A stretch of DNA of 64,000 nt, taken from the NCBI GenBank assembly GCA_002707785.1, contig PANW01000042.1, positions 153,184 to 217,183 on the forward strand. The letters run 5' to 3'. Below the pieces are notes generated by a model. That model was not told the DNA's origin. It saw only the letters and a list, made by a program, of their open reading frames with translations, and searched no databases. The translations under genes and the position numbers were made by a program. Positions 63,118 through 64,000 of the stretch are shown one piece after another. The DNA is from Cellvibrionaceae bacterium. Its GTDB lineage: Bacteria > Pseudomonadota > Gammaproteobacteria > Pseudomonadales > Cellvibrionaceae. Numbering within the stretch: the first letter of the stretch is position 1; every line of letters starts with the position of its first letter.

Positions 63118-64000
63118 CTAAACGAACTGATCAACCAGCCCCTGAGAGACCTTAACCATCTCCGGTTCAGCACTGATTTCGTCGGAAGCCACAAAACCAT
63201 CTCCGCCGCCGCCCTCTTCACCTTGCCCTTGATGGAAAGACTGATCCGATACATCCACATCAACCAAATCCAACCCCTCCGCATCAAACATATCGCGAAG
63301 TCGATGCGCAGTTTGATCGAGCGCTTCGCGAACGACCGCATGCTGACTGGAAAAACTGACGCTGGCCTGCTCCTGATTCAAGGTAACACGCACCTGCAGC
63401 TGCCCCAGCTCAGGAGGATCCAACTGGATCTCTGCCGAAGTAATTCGCTGCGATGCCATGACGGCCACTCGTTCAGCGACGGCCGTCTGCCACTGGGGTT
63501 GACCGGCTTTTGCCTGGGTAGGCATGGAGAATTGTGCATTGCCCTGCTGTACATTCAACGGGCGCGTACCGCCGCGCTGGGATATGGCAACTAGGGGGCT
63601 GGCCTCTCGAGTAGAGCTTGCCCCCTCACCTTTTGTTCCTGCCGTGTCCTTGACGACAGAATCAACTGCACTGGCCACCGCGGCGGCCAGAGTTGTCGGT
63701 GTTTGTAACTTCGTAACTGGCGTCTGCTGTGCAGTTTGCGAAAGCGGCGCTTCGCTCAACTTCGTCGCCGTCAGTTTTGGATCTGCAGGTGGCGTTTCAG
63801 GTAACTCAAGACCTTCAGCGTCCTCTATCGATCCTGCCTGTGTCGCTGCGTTCAACAACGATGCTGAGGGGCGCAGCGACCCGTCCGGCTTTGAAACCTT
63901 GGTATCGCTGGCCTGACTCGCAACAGCAGGCGCTACTTGTGCGCCGTGTGTCGGAACAATACTCTCCACTAAATCATCCAATACGGCATCTACTGATTCC
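63118..64000 (-). CDS. fliK: flagellar hook-length control protein FliK (5' partial)
   Basis: The reading frame is open to the window end, so only the C-terminal 293 residues are seen; the TTG at 63981 is not a true start. The first 170 residues are Ala/Thr/Ser-rich. The Flg_hook domain at the C-terminus is clear: ITSAEIQLDPPELGQLQVRVTLNQEQASVSFSSQHAVVREALDQTAHRLRDMFDAEGLDLVDVDVSDQSFHQ. It switches export from hook to filament subunits through FlhB. It precedes fliL with 421 bases between. Confidence 0.93.
   Translation of the reverse strand, partial: ESVDAVLDDLVESIVPTHGAQVAPAVASQASDTKVSKPDGSLRPSASLLNAATQAGSIEDAEGLELPETPPADPKLTATKLSEAPLSQTAQQTPVTKLQTPTTLAAAVASAVDSVVKDTAGTKGEGASSTREASPLVAISQRGGTRPLNVQQGNAQFSMPTQAKAGQPQWQTAVAERVAVMASQRITSAEIQLDPPELGQLQVRVTLNQEQASVSFSSQHAVVREALDQTAHRLRDMFDAEGLDLVDVDVSDQSFHQGQGEEGGGGDGFVASDEISAEPEMVKVSQGLVDQFV

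Noticed and set aside
63066-63341. Minus-strand ORF of 91 residues ending in ATGYGLRATG
   Set aside because: A shadow of fliK in another frame running into the heptamer repeat.
1-64000. Search for tRNA, rRNA, riboswitch, insertion sequence or prophage genes
   Set aside because: No cloverleaf-like sequence, transposase, integrase or phage structural gene could be recognised in either strand by eye; a covariance-model search would be needed to exclude small RNAs.

Overview
The window looks like a chromosomal segment of a motile, probably marine, Gammaproteobacterium. The flagellar and chemotaxis gene order (fliK-fliL-M-N-O-P-Q-R-flhB // flhA-flhF-fleN-fliA-cheY-Z-A-B-motC-D-parC-parP-cheW-DUF2802) is the order known from Pseudomonas and relatives. 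The neighbouring ccm cluster, a FliK-like/FhlB-like pair, a Spinster-type MFS carrier, a haloalkane dehalogenase and an SMP-30-like gene fit the Pseudomonadales/Cellvibrionales group. That placement is inference from gene content; no marker gene (rRNA) and no tRNA was recognised.

Layout. (1) 1-3.1 kb: 5'-truncated rapA and a DEDDh exonuclease. (2) 3.4-6.7 kb: a bufferin-type RiPP operon: DUF2282 precursor, DUF692/MNIO enzyme, DUF2063 partner, then an ECF sigma factor with a membrane anti-sigma factor. (3) 6.8-14.9 kb: accessory metabolism: FMN glutamate-synthase-like protein, MFS carrier, transglutaminase-like protein, and a minus-strand cluster of TetR regulator, haloalkane dehalogenase and DUF2855 protein with a clear palindromic operator candidate. 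(4) 14.9-20.5 kb: ccmABCDEFG for cytochrome c maturation, with ccmH/ccmI absent from the usual place. (5) 20.8-29.7 kb: orphan FliK-like/FhlB-like pair, glxR-hyi, mercaptopyruvate sulfurtransferase, tesB, msrA, a Ppx/GppA phosphatase, a NADAR protein and small unknowns. (6) 29.9-39.6 kb: diguanylate cyclase, XRE regulator, membrane J-protein, cmoM, MazG-like, GIY-YIG, a frameshifted DUF599 gene, tapT, a large M16C peptidase, a secreted unknown and a rhodanese. (7) 39.7-64 kb, all on the minus strand: the late flagellar export, motor and chemotaxis block, ending in a fliK cut by the window edge.

How the parts work together. FliOPQR-FlhAB form the export gate, FliK sets hook length, FliMN form the switch, FliL and MotCD the stator, and FlhF/FleN set polar number and placement. 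FliA drives late genes. CheAWYZB with ParC/ParP and a repeat-bearing CheA linker make a polar chemotaxis array. Two sigma-54 promoter sequences of similar form precede fliL and flhA. CcmA-G deliver haem to c-type cytochromes. The bufferin operon with its sigma/anti-sigma pair is probably a self-contained copper or metal stress response.

Oddities worth following: the bufferin operon with linked sigma factor; two genes broken by a single base change (DUF599 frameshift, SMP-30-like amber codon between flhA and flhB); heptamer, hexamer and 12-bp tandem repeats; the EDEFE-LLD-LHG repeats in CheA; and the TetR palindrome.
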